From contig NZ_QEKH01000015.1 of the NCBI RefSeq assembly GCF_003096415.1, forward strand, positions 62,001 to 126,000: a DNA stretch of 64,000 bases, in the 5' to 3' direction. The notes beneath the pieces were generated by a model. That model saw only the letters and a list, made by a program, of their open reading frames with translations. It was not told the origin of the DNA and did not search any database. Below, piece by piece: positions 1-7,784 of the stretch; the stretch's first letter is position 1, and the number at the start of each line of letters is the position of its first letter. Origin of the DNA: Victivallis vadensis. Lineage in GTDB: Bacteria > Verrucomicrobiota > Lentisphaeria > Victivallales > Victivallaceae. The position numbers were made by a program, and so were the translations under genes.

Positions 1-135
1 CTCCCGAGCCAGAGCGCGGCCGCGTTCGCCGCAGCGGTCGGCGACGGCGGCAATCTCCGCTCCCGCCCGCCGGTAACCGGCGATATGATACTGCGCCATG
101 CTGCCGGCGCCGACCAGACCGATTTTCAATGCCAT
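1..135 (-). CDS. Gfo/Idh/MocA-family oxidoreductase, N-terminal fragment
   Basis: Only the first 45 codons lie in the window; the rest is off the left edge. The start is firm: an AGGAGG-type ribosome site precedes the ATG at 135. The peptide opens with a short beta strand and the glycine-rich dinucleotide loop GLVGAGSMAQ, then a helix and a strand ending in an acidic residue (AAVAD). This is the usual Rossmann start of NAD(P)-dependent sugar dehydrogenases of this family. It is divergent from the AraC regulator at 243, so the two may form a regulated sugar-use pair. The substrate cannot be read from this fragment. Confidence 0.8.
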   Translation of the reverse strand, partial: MALKIGLVGAGSMAQYHIAGYRRAGAEIAAVADRCGERGRALARE

Positions 136-171
136 GCCGGATTCCTCCTTCCCGAAAAGCGCACAAGCCGT

Positions 172-200
172 TTGATTTCCTGTTCCGGTATTATTATATT
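172..200 (+). promoter_or_regulatory. Promoter of the AraC-type gene
   Basis: TTGATT, a 17-bp spacer and TATATT lie 43 bp before the ATG at 243. The shape matches other promoters in this window. Confidence 0.6.
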
Positions 201-242
201 ACATCGAAAAGAAACATTCTTCCGCAAAACAGGAAAGATACT

Positions 243-1124
243 ATGCGTTTTCAATCAAAAACAGGAGAAATATCGGAAACGCAGTACGCGCCGATCCGCC
301 TGCCGTCGGATTTTCCGGTTTCCGGCGTGGATGTGAACATACGCGGCGAAATTCCTCCTATTCCCCCCCATATTCACGACTGTTTTGAGCTGGGATACTG
401 TTATTCCGGCGAAGGCCTTTTTCTGGTGGAGGATAAAATCCTGCCGTTTCGCGCGGGGGACGCCGCCATCATCAACCACCGCGAAGTGCATGTGATGGTG
501 AGCAGTCCGGGAGGAAAAACCAACTGGTCCTTCCTGAATCTCGATCCGGCCGCGCTGCTCGCCGGCTATGTGACCGAACGGGAGGAGCGGCTGGAAACCG
601 CCTCTTTCTGCGGCAACCGTTTCCCGAACGTGATCAGCGAAGCGGAATATCCCGAACTGGTGCAGCCTGTGCGGGAGATCATCGAAACAAGAGTGCGGGA
701 ACCGGCCGGCTTCAGCTCCGAGATCCGTTCCCTGGTCTGGCTGCTGCTGGTGCGGCTGCACCGGGCTTTCCACTTTGAAACCCAGTCGTCCCCCCCGCCG
801 GGAGTTTCGCGACTGATGCCCGCGCTGCACCATATCGCCCGCCATATCGACCGCCCGGTGGAAATCCCGCGCCTCGCGGCGCTCTGCAGCACCAGCGAAT
901 CCAACTTCCGCAAGCTCTTTCACCGCTCCTTCGGCTGCGCCCCCAAGGTCTACCTCGGCCGGATGCGGCTGAAAAGCGCGGCGGTGATGCTCGAAACCGG
1001 TTCACTGCCGGTTCTGGAGATCGCGCTGCGTTGCGGCTACCAGTCGCTGTCGAACTTCAACCGCCAGTTTCACGCTTGTTACGGAGTCTCTCCCTCCGCT
1101 TTCCGCGCCGCCCGCAAAAGCTGA
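243..1124 (+). CDS. AraC-family transcriptional regulator with cupin sensor domain
   Basis: A 293-residue DNA-binding regulator. The N-terminal half (about residues 30-115) has the cupin pattern: PPHIHDCFELGY with histidines and a glutamate, then a second beta-barrel motif. The C-terminal 100 residues hold two helix-turn-helix units; the second ends in the conserved GYQSLSNFNRQF followed by GVSPSAFR. The ATG at 243 is preferred because AGGAAAG lies six bases before it; the frame is open further upstream but without a site. It is divergent from an oxidoreductase gene, which suggests local control of sugar catabolism. The ligand is unknown. Confidence 0.88.
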   Translation: MRFQSKTGEISETQYAPIRLPSDFPVSGVDVNIRGEIPPIPPHIHDCFELGYCYSGEGLFLVEDKILPFRAGDAAIINHREVHVMVSSPGGKTNWSFLNLDPAALLAGYVTEREERLETASFCGNRFPNVISEAEYPELVQPVREIIETRVREPAGFSSEIRSLVWLLLVRLHRAFHFETQSSPPPGVSRLMPALHHIARHIDRPVEIPRLAALCSTSESNFRKLFHRSFGCAPKVYLGRMRLKSAAVMLETGSLPVLEIALRCGYQSLSNFNRQFHACYGVSPSAFRAARKS

Positions 1125-1182
1125 ATTTCCCCGCCTGCCCCGGATCAGCTTAAAAAAATCGTAAAAAATTCTGTCGCACCTA

Positions 1183-1211
1183 TTGACAATCGCATCCGAC
1201 TTTGGTATAAT
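1183..1211 (+). promoter_or_regulatory. Consensus sigma-70-type promoter
   Basis: A perfect TTGACA, exactly 17 bp, then a perfect TATAAT. It points at the pseudopilin gene at 1636 and would give a leader of about 420 nt. Confidence 0.8.
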
Positions 1212-1635
1212 TGGAGTAGGCCTTTTGCTGAAAACAGCAAATGCCATAAAACGGACGGCAAGGTGCCGCGGCCGGGTGCGCACGCCAATGCCCCTACGGG
1301 GGGCGTGCGACGGCTGGTACAGGCGAGCCGTGGTTGGTCGACAAAACCATCTACGTGGCGCACAAGTAAAGCTACATTGCCATTTACGTGGCGCACAACA
1401 AGCGCGGTCAGCGCCGCGAACGAATGTGAGGGAATTATTTTGCGGCCGCAAAATAACGAGGAACGATAGTGACGAAGCCGAACGTAGTGAACGAAGCCCC
1501 TCCGGCATAGTGAGCGCAGCGAACGGTGAGGAGTTGGCGGGCGTAGCCCGACAAGTAAGCAGACATGACATTTGAGTTGTTGCCGGTAACGGCCTGAAAA
1601 ATAACCGCAACCCATTTATAACGGAGGTTAACTCA
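1212..1635 (+). other. Long structured leader before a pseudopilin gene
   Basis: About 420 bases with no credible gene. It contains a copy of the GC-rich module (GGCAAGGTGCCG near 1258). It has two copies of TACGTGGCGCACAA at 1352-1365 and 1385-1398, and a perfect 22-bp palindrome at 1435-1456 centred on GCGGCCGC. The stretch after the palindrome is rich in short AGCGAACG-like repeats. The last 15 bases hold the GGAGG ribosome site for 1636. It may be a repeat element captured between promoter and gene, or a regulatory leader. Confidence 0.55.
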
Positions 1636-2430
1636 ATGAGCAATAAAGAGTTGCATATCAAACAACAGAGCAAGACAACCAGATTCTTCACTTTGATTGA
1701 GCTGCTGGTCGTAATTGCGATCATCGCCATTCTGGCAAGCATGCTCCTGCCGGCTCTGAATCAGGCGCGGGAAAAAGCCAAGGCGACAACCTGCCTGAAT
1801 AATATGAAGCAGATCGGACTGGCGGACGCTCAATACGGACTTGATTACGCAGGCTGGCTTTACGGCCCCAATCTGAAAGTTCCCCAGCCGACCGGAGTGA
1901 GCGGCGCGTTGACCATGGACCGTTGGACCATTTCCATGGCAAATCTCGGCTACCTGCCGATGTACCATACCGGTCGGAAAGGGAAAAGATGGCTGCCGGT
2001 CTGTCCGAGCATTTATCCCTTCGGTACGTTCGAACATGAAAATATGGGATATGCCAAGCGCGGGCTGCAAACGGGATATAATCAGAACAAGGATTGTTTC
2101 TGGACATTTTCCGGCAAATTTCGCTACATCGGCATGAATGGCGGCGTTCCGGATTCCACAATGAAGGAACGGGATGACACCGCCGAAGAAACGGTGCGCA
2201 ATACTCCGCCGTCGGAATTCGTGACCACGTTCGACAGCTGCCAGAACGACAACGGCAACTACCGCCAACTGGTTTACGCGGCGTTCGACTGTTTCGGACT
2301 GCTCCATAACGGGCGCGGTTCGATCCTGTTCCACGACGGCCACGCCAAAGCCGACCGCCGCAAATACCACGTACTGAATTACGGACGGCTGCTTTCCGCT
2401 CCCCAACTCACCATCCAGATGCCGGATTGA
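1636..2430 (+). CDS. Prepilin-like (type II pseudopilin) secreted protein
   Basis: 264 residues. A short basic leader is followed by [20 protein letters not shown] and [12 protein letters not shown], the classic N-terminal cleavage/methylation helix of type IV pilins and type II pseudopilins. The rest is a globular domain ending in a histidine/DG segment (ILFHDGHA), seen in the large pseudopilin families of Planctomycetes and Lentisphaerae. The residue before the mature Phe is Phe, not the Gly usual at prepilin peptidase sites. GGAGG nine bases upstream supports the start. The GntR regulator follows within 10 bases, then a secreted glycosidase, so it probably serves uptake or display of that polysaccharide. 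Its exact role is not known. Confidence 0.9.
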   Translation: MSNKELHIKQQSKTTRFFTLIELLVVIAIIAILASMLLPALNQAREKAKATTCLNNMKQIGLADAQYGLDYAGWLYGPNLKVPQPTGVSGALTMDRWTISMANLGYLPMYHTGRKGKRWLPVCPSIYPFGTFEHENMGYAKRGLQTGYNQNKDCFWTFSGKFRYIGMNGGVPDSTMKERDDTAEETVRNTPPSEFVTTFDSCQNDNGNYRQLVYAAFDCFGLLHNGRGSILFHDGHAKADRRKYHVLNYGRLLSAPQLTIQMPD

Positions 2431-2438
2431 TCGCACCC

Positions 2439-3536
2439 ATGAAAAGAACCTTGCCAAGCACCATCGGACACAAAGTGAAAGCGGGACTGCTCGACCGGCT
2501 CCGCACTCTTCCGGTCGGTTCCCGGCTGACGCCGGAGCGCCGGCTGGCCGAAGAGTATCAGGTCAGCCGCTCCACAATGAGCAAAATCCTGACCGAACTG
2601 GTCAACGAGGGATATCTGGCCCGCAAGGTCGGCAGCGGCACCTATGTTTCGCCCCGGAACACCGAAGTGCTGCCGTCGCGCCTGCCGTCGCAGAACAGCG
2701 GCGAACTGCTGGTCGCCTATCCCGACTTTTTTTCCTACGAGTTCTGGCACACGGTCCACGAACTCGAAATCGCCGCGATGCACGCCAATTTGCATCTGGT
2801 CAACCTGCGGCTCCACCCGGAGTCGGATTCGGAGACGGTGCTCAATCTTGCCGAAAACTGCCGGCGGCTGACCGGCATCGTGCTGCTCGGAGGCACGCCG
2901 CTCGGACGGCCGCTGCTGCGGGAACTCGACAAACTCGGCGTGCCGGTCGTACTGCTCGGAAAGCTGGAGAACGGCGGCATTTACCGCAATATCCACTGTG
3001 TCCACAGCAACCATGTCCAGTCCGGCTACCTCAAGGTGGAAGCGCTGCTCCGCAACGGGCACCGCCGGATCGGCGTGGTGCTGAACGAACCCCCTTCGCC
3101 GACGATTCAGGAGACGATGCGGGGCATGAAGGAGGCCGTCCACAGCTATAAATTGCGGTGGCACGACCTGATCATCTCCGAAAGCAGCATCCGCTTCTGG
3201 GAAGACCCGATGCACGGCGGCTATGTGCTGACCCATGAGGTGCTGAAAAAATCGCCGGACATCACCGGGCTGGTGGTCGACACCATGCTCGGCGCGATCG
3301 GCGCGCTGCGGGCCCTGCACGAATGCGGCCGCCGCTGCCCGGAAGACGTCAGCGTGGTCACCGCGCTTTCCCACGCCGGGCTTGAGGAGTACTGCGTTCC
3401 CCGGCTTTCGTCGGTGATGATCGCGCACGAAAACCTGGTGGCCGCCGCCCTCGACCTGATCGGCGGCAGGCTCTCGGCGCGGGAAATCGTGATTGACGGA
3501 GAACTGGTCGAACGCGAAAGCATCCGCAGGCTTTGA
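2439..3536 (+). CDS. GntR-type regulator with LacI-like sugar-binding domain
   Basis: 365 residues in the AraR layout. A winged helix of the GntR family covers about residues 15-70 (RLTPERRLAEEYQVSRSTM and EGYLARKVGSGTYV). A periplasmic-binding-type effector domain follows (GIVLLGG, HNGHRRIGVV-like strand, LVVDTMLGAIGALRAL). The ATG at 2439 lies eight bases after the pseudopilin stop; an in-frame TTG at 2427 overlaps that stop and cannot be excluded. There is no strong ribosome site, which suggests coupling to the upstream gene. It probably senses a sugar released by the enzyme encoded at 3623 and controls this operon. Confidence 0.88.
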   Translation: MKRTLPSTIGHKVKAGLLDRLRTLPVGSRLTPERRLAEEYQVSRSTMSKILTELVNEGYLARKVGSGTYVSPRNTEVLPSRLPSQNSGELLVAYPDFFSYEFWHTVHELEIAAMHANLHLVNLRLHPESDSETVLNLAENCRRLTGIVLLGGTPLGRPLLRELDKLGVPVVLLGKLENGGIYRNIHCVHSNHVQSGYLKVEALLRNGHRRIGVVLNEPPSPTIQETMRGMKEAVHSYKLRWHDLIISESSIRFWEDPMHGGYVLTHEVLKKSPDITGLVVDTMLGAIGALRALHECGRRCPEDVSVVTALSHAGLEEYCVPRLSSVMIAHENLVAAALDLIGGRLSAREIVIDGELVERESIRRL

Positions 3537-3622
3537 AGGTTTGACTTTCGGCGGCTTGGGGCGCCGCCCCGGATTTATCTTTCGGGAACGAGTGGTAAAA
3601 ATAAAGAAGGTGCAAAAAGAAA

Positions 3623-6178
3623 ATGACTATGAACTGGAAAACACTGGGATTGGCCGCATGTGCGGCGCTGGCCGGCTCCGTATTCGGCGGAACGCAGATG
3701 AATCCGAAGTCGTTCGGGGCGCTGAAAGATATGCCGGTCTATATTCAGGAGTGGCACGTCTGGTGGGGCTTCCCCTACCCGGACCGGCAGCAGCCCTTTT
3801 CGCACATGAGTTCGACGCTGACCGCCGAGCGCGAACCGTGGCGGCTGAACTGGAACCGCAACGGCTATCCGCTGGTCGGGCTGTATGACGCGGCGAATCC
3901 CGAGATCATGCGCTGGCAGATCCGGTGCATGAAAGCCGCCGGACTCACCTCGGTCGCGTTGATGATTCACCCGGAATGGAATACCGGCATCGGCTTCATT
4001 CAGGAGGAACAGGCCAACATCATCCAGACGGCGCTCGACATTGCCGCCGAGGAGAACTTCCCGATTTTCTTTATGGACGAGGTCGCATTCCGGCACGGGA
4101 GCGCCGCGCAGAAGATCGATGTGTCGGTCAAGCGGATCACCGATTTCATCAAAAAATACGGCAGCCATCCCGGTTTCTACAAAGTCGACGGCAAGCCGTT
4201 CTACTATTTCCAGACCTACGGCTGGAAGGTGTCCGCACCGGAAATCGAGCGGATGTGCGCCGAAGTCGACCGCGCCACCGGCGGCGTCTATTGGGCGATG
4301 TTCGGCCCGGTGACCCGGTTCGGCAAGGTTCCGCAGCTTTCGATGATCGTGGACGGCGCCAGCATCCACCGCCGCGACCGCACCACCCGGGAGTGGCGGC
4401 TTAAGGAGCAGGACCCGGCGGTGATTTTCGCCAACGGCCGCAAATTCGGCAAGAAGATCGCCGATATGCAGTACCCGAAGTTCGACGGCACCGGCCAGCC
4501 GTGGCGGCAGACCGGCGTCGCCCAGTACGGCATGGATGGCAGGATGCTCGAAACCACCCTGCTCGACAGCCTGAAGGCAAAACCGGATTTCATCATGCTC
4601 TCCAGCTGGAACGACTGGGAGGAGGGGGCCAACTTTGAGCCGGGCTGGGATTTCGACGGTTTCGCGGGCGATCCCTACACCTACTGCAAGGTAATCGCCC
4701 ACCTGAAAGGAGTTGAATTCGTACCGCCGCCGCCGCCGCCCAAAGAGGCGGTGCATCCGGCAGTCTGGGAGAAGCTCGGCTACGGCGACGGGGCCGGGCC
4801 GCTGATCGAACGGATCGACCGTTCCCACGTCCGCGGCGGCGCGCTGACCGTGACGGTGCGGGACAGCGCCGGCGAAGTGACCGCTCTGGAGGCGGTGCCG
4901 GAGGGGGATCTCTTCTGGAAAGCGCCGCAGACTCCCGGCGGCAGCGCCTCGGGTACTTTGCAGGCCCCGAAATTTTCCGCGCCGGTTCAGCTCGCCAACG
5001 TATTCGGCTTCACGCCGGGACGGGCGGTGCCGGTCAAGGAGCCGAGCATCGAATTCCGGCTGCCCGGCGGCGCGGAACTGCCGGACGAGTTCGCGGTCGG
5101 CGTCGCCTGGGCGTTCAACCCGGAAAAGCCGCTGCAGCCGGTTCAGGCGGTTCTCTCGAACCGCATCCCGGTCAAGCTGCGCGAGCCCAAAGGCGGCGTC
5201 CGAAACGAAATGACGCTGGACTTCACCCCCTATCCGCGTTCCGGCGCGCTTCCCGCCGAGAACTGGAACGGCTGGCAGGTCGGGGCCGCCCTGATCCCCC
5301 GCCCCGCCGACCTCTCCCGGCCGCTGAAACTTCAGGCCAACGGCGTGAAGCTCGGACTGGTTTCACTGCTCGGAGCGCCGCGCGACGAACGCACGTTTAC
5401 CAACGGCGAAGCGGTTGACTCCGAGGGGAAGATCAAGAAGTTCCACATCACGCTTCCCGATGAAATCCTCGCCGCTCCGGGGGCGCACTTCCTGTGGCTG
5501 CGCGCCCGCGACGCCGCCGGAAACTGGGGCAGCCCGGTGCTTTACGCGGTGCCGAACTATGAGTTCTTCGACCGCGAAGCCCGTGCCGCCGTGCCGCAGG
5601 AGCCGGAGCTTCAGGTTCCCGGTGCGATCCTCGCCGACAACTGCAGCCGCGCCGGTAACTGGAAGGGAGGCAGCGTGAAAGTGGAAACCGTCGAACAAAA
5701 GCAACTCTCCGGACAATTGCGGATCGCCAACTCACTCGTTCACCGCGACCTCAAGCCCGCGCTGGACCGGGGCGGCTTCCACCTCACTTTCGATGCGAAC
5801 CACAGCAGCTACCAGCGCAAGATGATCGTCTGGCTCACCGATGCCGCCGGAAAGCACGGTTACGGCGTCGCGTGGGATTCGGCCAAACCCGATCAGGCCG
5901 GAGGCTCCGGCGTCGTGCAGATCGTGAAGCTCGACAGCGATACGCCGCTCGACTGGAACAACAGCGGCAAAGTGCTGGCCGCCGCCGATTCCGGCCATCC
6001 GGCGGTATCGGAAACGCCCGCCCGGTTTGAATTCCTGCGCAATGGCGACAAACTGACCGTCAGGGTGGACGGCAAACCGGTGGTCACCGCCGCCGATCCG
6101 GATTTCAAACGGTTCGACCGGCTCTATTTGCGCGGCAACGACAACCAGACCGTCGACCGCATCATCCTGACACCGTAA
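3623..6178 (+). CDS. Secreted GH71/GH99-like glycoside hydrolase
   Basis: 851 residues with a signal peptide (about 1-22, cleaved near VFGG). Residues 30-360 resemble the GH71/GH99/WbsX barrel: a conserved start (VYIQEWHVWWG), a middle with FFMDEVAF, and near residue 327 the motif SSWNDWEEGANFEPG, whose acidic cluster is typical of the group. A proline run (about 367-372) leads to beta-rich domains. The last 200 residues look like a LamG/CBM-type module. It follows a pseudopilin and regulator in one operon. Related enzymes cut alpha-mannan-like substrates, but the actual substrate is not shown here. MNWK at 3629 is an equally possible start. Confidence 0.75.
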   Translation: MTMNWKTLGLAACAALAGSVFGGTQMNPKSFGALKDMPVYIQEWHVWWGFPYPDRQQPFSHMSSTLTAEREPWRLNWNRNGYPLVGLYDAANPEIMRWQIRCMKAAGLTSVALMIHPEWNTGIGFIQEEQANIIQTALDIAAEENFPIFFMDEVAFRHGSAAQKIDVSVKRITDFIKKYGSHPGFYKVDGKPFYYFQTYGWKVSAPEIERMCAEVDRATGGVYWAMFGPVTRFGKVPQLSMIVDGASIHRRDRTTREWRLKEQDPAVIFANGRKFGKKIADMQYPKFDGTGQPWRQTGVAQYGMDGRMLETTLLDSLKAKPDFIMLSSWNDWEEGANFEPGWDFDGFAGDPYTYCKVIAHLKGVEFVPPPPPPKEAVHPAVWEKLGYGDGAGPLIERIDRSHVRGGALTVTVRDSAGEVTALEAVPEGDLFWKAPQTPGGSASGTLQAPKFSAPVQLANVFGFTPGRAVPVKEPSIEFRLPGGAELPDEFAVGVAWAFNPEKPLQPVQAVLSNRIPVKLREPKGGVRNEMTLDFTPYPRSGALPAENWNGWQVGAALIPRPADLSRPLKLQANGVKLGLVSLLGAPRDERTFTNGEAVDSEGKIKKFHITLPDEILAAPGAHFLWLRARDAAGNWGSPVLYAVPNYEFFDREARAAVPQEPELQVPGAILADNCSRAGNWKGGSVKVETVEQKQLSGQLRIANSLVHRDLKPALDRGGFHLTFDANHSSYQRKMIVWLTDAAGKHGYGVAWDSAKPDQAGGSGVVQIVKLDSDTPLDWNNSGKVLAAADSGHPAVSETPARFEFLRNGDKLTVRVDGKPVVTAADPDFKRFDRLYLRGNDNQTVDRIILTP

Positions 6179-6577
6179 GGGAGGGCCTCCGGCGGCCGGG
6201 GGCGCTTCGCCCCCCGGTCCCTCCGACCGGCAAGATGCCGGCGCCGGGTACGGTTTTGAGATCTTTGCTGCGCAAAAATCTCAAAACCGGAGTTATTAAT
6301 ATAGGGGTATGATAGGTCTATAAGCGATATCTGCCACCGGGTGCTACCCGGTCGAGTTGCAAGGGTGAAGCGCCTTGCCCGTCGGAGACAGTCACGGCAG
6401 CGGCACCTTGCCGCCGCGTAGCGCACAAGGTCTGGAGGCCGCAAGACCCGCCTGTCTTCAAAATGGCAGGCTTTCCCCGACGACTCGTCTCTGGTGGGGG
6501 GGGGTAAAGCACCTTGCCGCTGCTACAGCGCCTGCCGTGAAAGCGACACGGCTTCCCCTTTCGAAAAGTCGGCAGTG
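6179..6577. repeat. Intergenic GC-rich composite repeat
   Basis: No gene. It carries a GGGGCG/CGCCCC hairpin near 6199-6215 and the module GACCGGCAAGATGCCGGCG at 6225-6243. A second relative reads CGGCAGCGGCACCTTGCCG at 6396-6414, with the words GTCGGAGACAGTCACGG just before it. These modules recur near 11960, 22193, 27847, 40615, 46551-46960 and 57460 in either orientation. It lies between converging genes, a usual place for REP-like elements. Confidence 0.7.
6251..6289. terminator. Long hairpin between converging genes
   Basis: CGGTTTTGAGAT at 6251-6262 pairs perfectly with ATCTCAAAACCG at 6278-6289, and TTTGC/GCAAA extends the stem inside. It can stop transcription from both sides, though neither side has a clean T-run. 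Confidence 0.5.
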
Positions 6578-7669
6578 TTATTCCCCTCCGGCTGTCCGGG
6601 GGGACGCGACGGTTTTTCCCGGCCGGTAGACCGGCATAAAACAGCGCAAGGCCGGTGCGGAGAGTTTTTGCTCGATCAGGTCGATCAGCATTTCCGTCCC
6701 GGCACGTCCCATTTCGGTCAGCACATGGTCGATGACGCTCAGCGTCGGATCAGTGAAGTTGATGAGTTCAAGGTAATCCAGTCCGATTACGCTCAGGTCG
6801 CGCGGTATTTCGACACCGCTTCGGCGCGCCTCCCGCAAAATTGAAATTCCCACCAGCGAATTGTAGGCGACGATCGCGGTCGGCGGTTGCGGCAGCGCCA
6901 TGAAGTAACGGAAGGAGCGTTCTCCTTCAAGCTCACAGTAACGCTCATCGACGGTTGGTCGCGGCACGCACGTTTCCCCATTGAAGAGCAATGCGGGATC
7001 GGAGTCGCACAACCCGTTCCGCTGGCAGGCGCGGAAGGCCTCCTCGCGCAGAAAGGAATCGCGGGGAAGTTCCGCCAGGCAGCCGCCGGCGAAGCCGATC
7101 CGGCGGTGTCCCGCCTTCACCAGCTCTTTGACGGCCAGCTCGATCGCGGCGCGGTTGTCGAACACCACCCGGCTCAGGCCGGTTTGCGCGTCCGGCTGGT
7201 CGATCGCCACGATGTTCGTGCTGACCTGGAGCAGCCGGTCGATCCACTCCGCATTGGAATCGGAATGGATCAGGATCACGCCGTCGATGCGGGCTTCCGC
7301 AATCTTTTCGGCGCAGCTTTCCGGCAGTTCCCGGCTGCTGATGTTCAATACCAGCAGATTGTAGCGGCGGTCGCGCGCCGCCTGTTCGGCGCCGCGGAAG
7401 ATCGCCATCTCATAATCATTACTGAGGCTGCGCCAGCGTTTGGGCTGGACGTAAATTCCGAGCGTCATGGAGCGGCGCGTCTTCAGGCTCCGGCTCGCGA
7501 AATTCGGGTGATATCCCAGTTCAGCGGCGACATCCAGAATCCTCTGCCTCACGGAGGCACTGAATTTCGTATTACCGCGCGCGCCGTTCAGCACGGTGGA
7601 GACGACGGCGATCGAACAACCCGCCGTCTCCGCCACCGTCTTCAGTGTAACATTGTTTTTCTTGTGCAT
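6578..7669 (-). CDS. LacI-family transcriptional regulator
   Basis: 363 residues. An N-terminal LacI helix-turn-helix (TLKTVAETAGCSIAVVSTVL, then a hinge helix around SASVRQRILDVAAELGYHPN) is followed by a sugar-binding domain (GVILIHSD, HRRIGFAGG, LSVIGLDYLEL). The ATG at 7669 has GGAG six bases upstream and is preferred over the longer open frame to 7735. It is the last gene of a reverse run after the pseudopilin (10936) and the glycosidase (7785). Two AAACGTTT-type half palindromes in the control region of that run (10977-10987 and 11056-11066) are the expected LacI operator type, so autoregulation of the locus is likely. Confidence 0.9.
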   Translation of the reverse strand: MHKKNNVTLKTVAETAGCSIAVVSTVLNGARGNTKFSASVRQRILDVAAELGYHPNFASRSLKTRRSMTLGIYVQPKRWRSLSNDYEMAIFRGAEQAARDRRYNLLVLNISSRELPESCAEKIAEARIDGVILIHSDSNAEWIDRLLQVSTNIVAIDQPDAQTGLSRVVFDNRAAIELAVKELVKAGHRRIGFAGGCLAELPRDSFLREEAFRACQRNGLCDSDPALLFNGETCVPRPTVDERYCELEGERSFRYFMALPQPPTAIVAYNSLVGISILREARRSGVEIPRDLSVIGLDYLELINFTDPTLSVIDHVLTEMGRAGTEMLIDLIEQKLSAPALRCFMPVYRPGKTVASPRTAGGE

Positions 7670-7784
7670 AAGCTCCGCCTTCGGTCCGGTTTGCCGGTCC
7701 GCGTTAAGTATAGCCGGTCGGGGAGGAAAAGTCAATGGAAGCGGCGGAAAAAAGAGCCGCCTCGTTTTTTACCGGAGAGTCCGG

